Shown one piece after another: positions 14,161 through 15,431 of a stretch of 15,431 bases of DNA. The DNA is from an uncultured Eubacteriales bacterium (lineage in GTDB: Bacteria > Bacillota > Clostridia > Oscillospirales > Oscillospiraceae). The stretch is from positions 1 through 15,431 of the forward strand of contig USHP01000012.1 of NCBI GenBank assembly GCA_900554625.1, read 5' to 3'. A program made the translations under genes and the position numbers. Each line of letters opens with the position of its first letter. Within the stretch, counting starts at the first letter, position 1. The notes beneath the pieces were generated by a model. It was not told where the DNA came from and ran no database searches. It worked only from the letters and a program-made list of their open reading frames with translations.

Positions 14161-14628
14161 ATGGAAGGGTACAAAGAAAAATTGAAACTCCAGAATTGGA
14201 TTTCGGGAGTTTCCTGTGCCGTTCTCACTTGTTTCTGTATTTTAGGCTTTTTGGCAGAAATTGGAGTTGTAGAACTCACGCCCATATCCGGGGATAGTCA
14301 CTGGAAGTCACAATGGCGCGGCGGAATCAGCGGTGCGTCTTTTGGTATTTTGGTTTTGATGCTGATTGGTCTGATCCGGAATCTGATGGCGATGAAGGAC
14401 GAGAAGAAGCTGAAAAAACAATATATCAAGGAGCATGACGAACGAAAAATCCAGATCCAGACCGCGGCCCAGGCTGCCAGCTGCCGCACATTTCTGATTC
14501 TGGGGTTGGTTGCAGCGATTGTAGTCGGCTATTTTCATATGATCATAAGCCTTGTGATTCTTAGCTGCGTTTTTGCCCAGTCTTTCCTTACCCTGATTTA
14601 CAAGCTGTATTACAGCAAGAAATTCTGA
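14161..14628 (+). CDS. Multi-pass membrane protein paired with the XRE regulator, function unknown
   Basis: The 155 residues contain about four hydrophobic segments (about 14-38, 56-76, 107-124, 127-147). A charged stretch sits between segments 2 and 3, with KKQYIKEHDERKIQIQTAA at about 82-100. The DER motif after a membrane hairpin resembles DUF2178-like membrane proteins that commonly sit next to small XRE regulators in Clostridia. GGAGGG, inside the end of the regulator gene, lies about 7 bases before the ATG. Translation is therefore coupled to the regulator. No enzymatic or transport motif is seen. The family link is by eye only. Confidence 0.85.
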   Translation: MEGYKEKLKLQNWISGVSCAVLTCFCILGFLAEIGVVELTPISGDSHWKSQWRGGISGASFGILVLMLIGLIRNLMAMKDEKKLKKQYIKEHDERKIQIQTAAQAASCRTFLILGLVAAIVVGYFHMIISLVILSCVFAQSFLTLIYKLYYSKKF

Positions 14629-14634
14629 CTCATA

Positions 14635-14680
14635 AAAATCCCCTGTTTCCGAAAAATCCGTGAAACAGGGGATTTTATTT
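14635..14680. terminator. Bidirectional terminator between convergent genes
   Basis: A perfect 15-bp stem (14635-14649 with 14662-14676; core CCCCTGTTTC/GAAACAGGGG) and a 12-base loop have A-rich and T-rich flanks on both sides. It can stop the membrane protein transcript on the plus strand and pepT on the minus strand. Nothing else is seen in the 40 bases up to the pepT stop. Confidence 0.93.
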
Positions 14681-14718
14681 TAGTCAAATGCAGTTAAAAT
14701 TTCCACCAACATCTTTAC

Positions 14719-15431
14719 TCAAAGTTCCATGTCTTCTACAGGAATATATTCAAATCTCCCGTGGTAGTTCTCGCCACCGGTACACAGATTCGGGCAAGGC
14801 AAGCCTTCGTAGCTTAGCCGGTTGCCATCTGTGCCACCGCGGATAGGAACTTCTTTTGCGTCCATGCCGACTGCCTGCATGGCTGCTTTTGCTCGTTCAA
14901 CCACAAAGAAACAAGGTTCAATACACTGCTTCATGTTGAAATAGCTATCCTGAATGGAGAGCTCCAAAGTACCTTCGCCATATTTGTGATTGATAAAATC
15001 GGCGGCGGCGGACATGGCAGCCTTCTTTTGCAGGAATTTTTCCATGTCATGGTCCCGAATGATATACTGAAGTTCAGACAGCTCTACCTGTCCTTTCATA
15101 TCCGTCAGATGGAAGAACCCTTCATACCCTTCCGTGCATTCCGGGCGCTGGTGAACAGGAAGCAAGCCGGCAAATTCCATGGCAATCAGCTGAGAATTGA
15201 CCATTTTTCCTTTGGCAGAACCGGGATGGATATTAAGTCCGTGGACGACTACCTTTGCACTCGCGGCATTAAAATTCTCATATTCAATTTCCCCAATAGT
15301 GCCACCATCTACGGTGTAGGCATACTCGGCGCCAAAACCTTTGACATCAAAATAATCTGCACCCTGGCCGACTTCTTCATCTGGGGTAAAACCAATTTTC
15401 AAAGTAGCATGCCGTTTGCCACTGGTCAGCA
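14719..15431 (-). CDS. pepT: Peptidase T (tripeptide aminopeptidase), C-terminal part (cut by window edge)
   Basis: PepT is a dinuclear zinc M20 peptidase that removes the N-terminal residue from tripeptides in the cytoplasm. About 237 of the usual roughly 410 residues are visible. They start in the conserved [18 protein letters not shown] region, with the catalytic and metal glutamates in DEE and a metal aspartate in YTVDGG. Further on come the lid domain with [11 protein letters not shown], then [19 protein letters not shown] and the metal histidine in GENYHGRFE. The frame stays open to the right edge, so the real start is outside; a TTG at 15402 is internal and falls mid-domain. The gene ends 39 bases from the shared terminator. 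Confidence 0.96.
   Translation of the reverse strand, partial: LTSGKRHATLKIGFTPDEEVGQGADYFDVKGFGAEYAYTVDGGTIGEIEYENFNAASAKVVVHGLNIHPGSAKGKMVNSQLIAMEFAGLLPVHQRPECTEGYEGFFHLTDMKGQVELSELQYIIRDHDMEKFLQKKAAMSAAADFINHKYGEGTLELSIQDSYFNMKQCIEPCFFVVERAKAAMQAVGMDAKEVPIRGGTDGNRLSYEGLPCPNLCTGGENYHGRFEYIPVEDMEL

Noticed and set aside
15400..15402. TTG at 15402 as the start of pepT
   Set aside because: The frame continues upstream to the window edge with conserved PepT sequence (LTSGKRHAT), so the codon is an internal Leu.

Overview
The window looks like chromosome from a low-to-mid GC Gram-positive anaerobe of the Clostridia, most likely the Oscillospiraceae/Ruminococcaceae group. The evidence is the dnaG-sigma factor gene order, the zinc-type ribosomal protein L31, strong GGAGG ribosome binding sites, TTGACA/TATAAT-type promoters and the flavour of the protein sequences. 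The species cannot be named from the sequence. There is no CRISPR array, insertion sequence, prophage, tRNA or rRNA, and no gene-free stretch longer than about 170 bases.

Left part (1-7806, all on the minus strand, read from right to left). hflX, a yigZ/IMPACT-family gene and a dGTPase-like HD gene form a tight cluster. A candidate promoter inside the end of the dGTPase gene then leads into dnaG, a RpoD-type sigma factor, a second degenerate sigma-70 paralogue, cmk and ispH (cut by the window edge). Neighbours here overlap by 4 or 8 bases or are separated by short gaps, so translation is probably coupled. The run joins replication priming, transcription initiation, nucleotide supply and isoprenoid synthesis.

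Middle (7780-11045). rpmE (L31) stands alone on the minus strand with its own promoter, a short leader with a hairpin, and a clear terminator. A minus-strand pair follows: an M29 aminopeptidase and a LacA/Maa-type hexapeptide O-acetyltransferase. Back-to-back promoters separate this pair from a plus-strand gene for a stand-alone homocysteine S-methyltransferase domain.

Right part (11123-14676, plus strand). A strong promoter placed almost on top of the start codon drives an unusual protein. It has six predicted membrane segments fused to a domain resembling the catalytic domain of 2-oxoacid dehydrogenase E2, in which the active-site His is Glu. Its 3' end overlaps birA (biotin-protein ligase without a DNA-binding domain). 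A 104-residue protein with one membrane segment and an acidic tail follows under its own promoter and terminator. Next is a two-gene unit of a small XRE regulator and a membrane protein, whose promoter is bracketed by two near-identical 13-bp operator-like repeats. A bidirectional terminator separates it from pepT (minus strand, cut by the right edge).

The most interesting items are the tandem sigma factors at the rpoD locus, the membrane-E2 fusion coupled to birA with a probably leaderless transcript, and the paired operator sites of the XRE unit.
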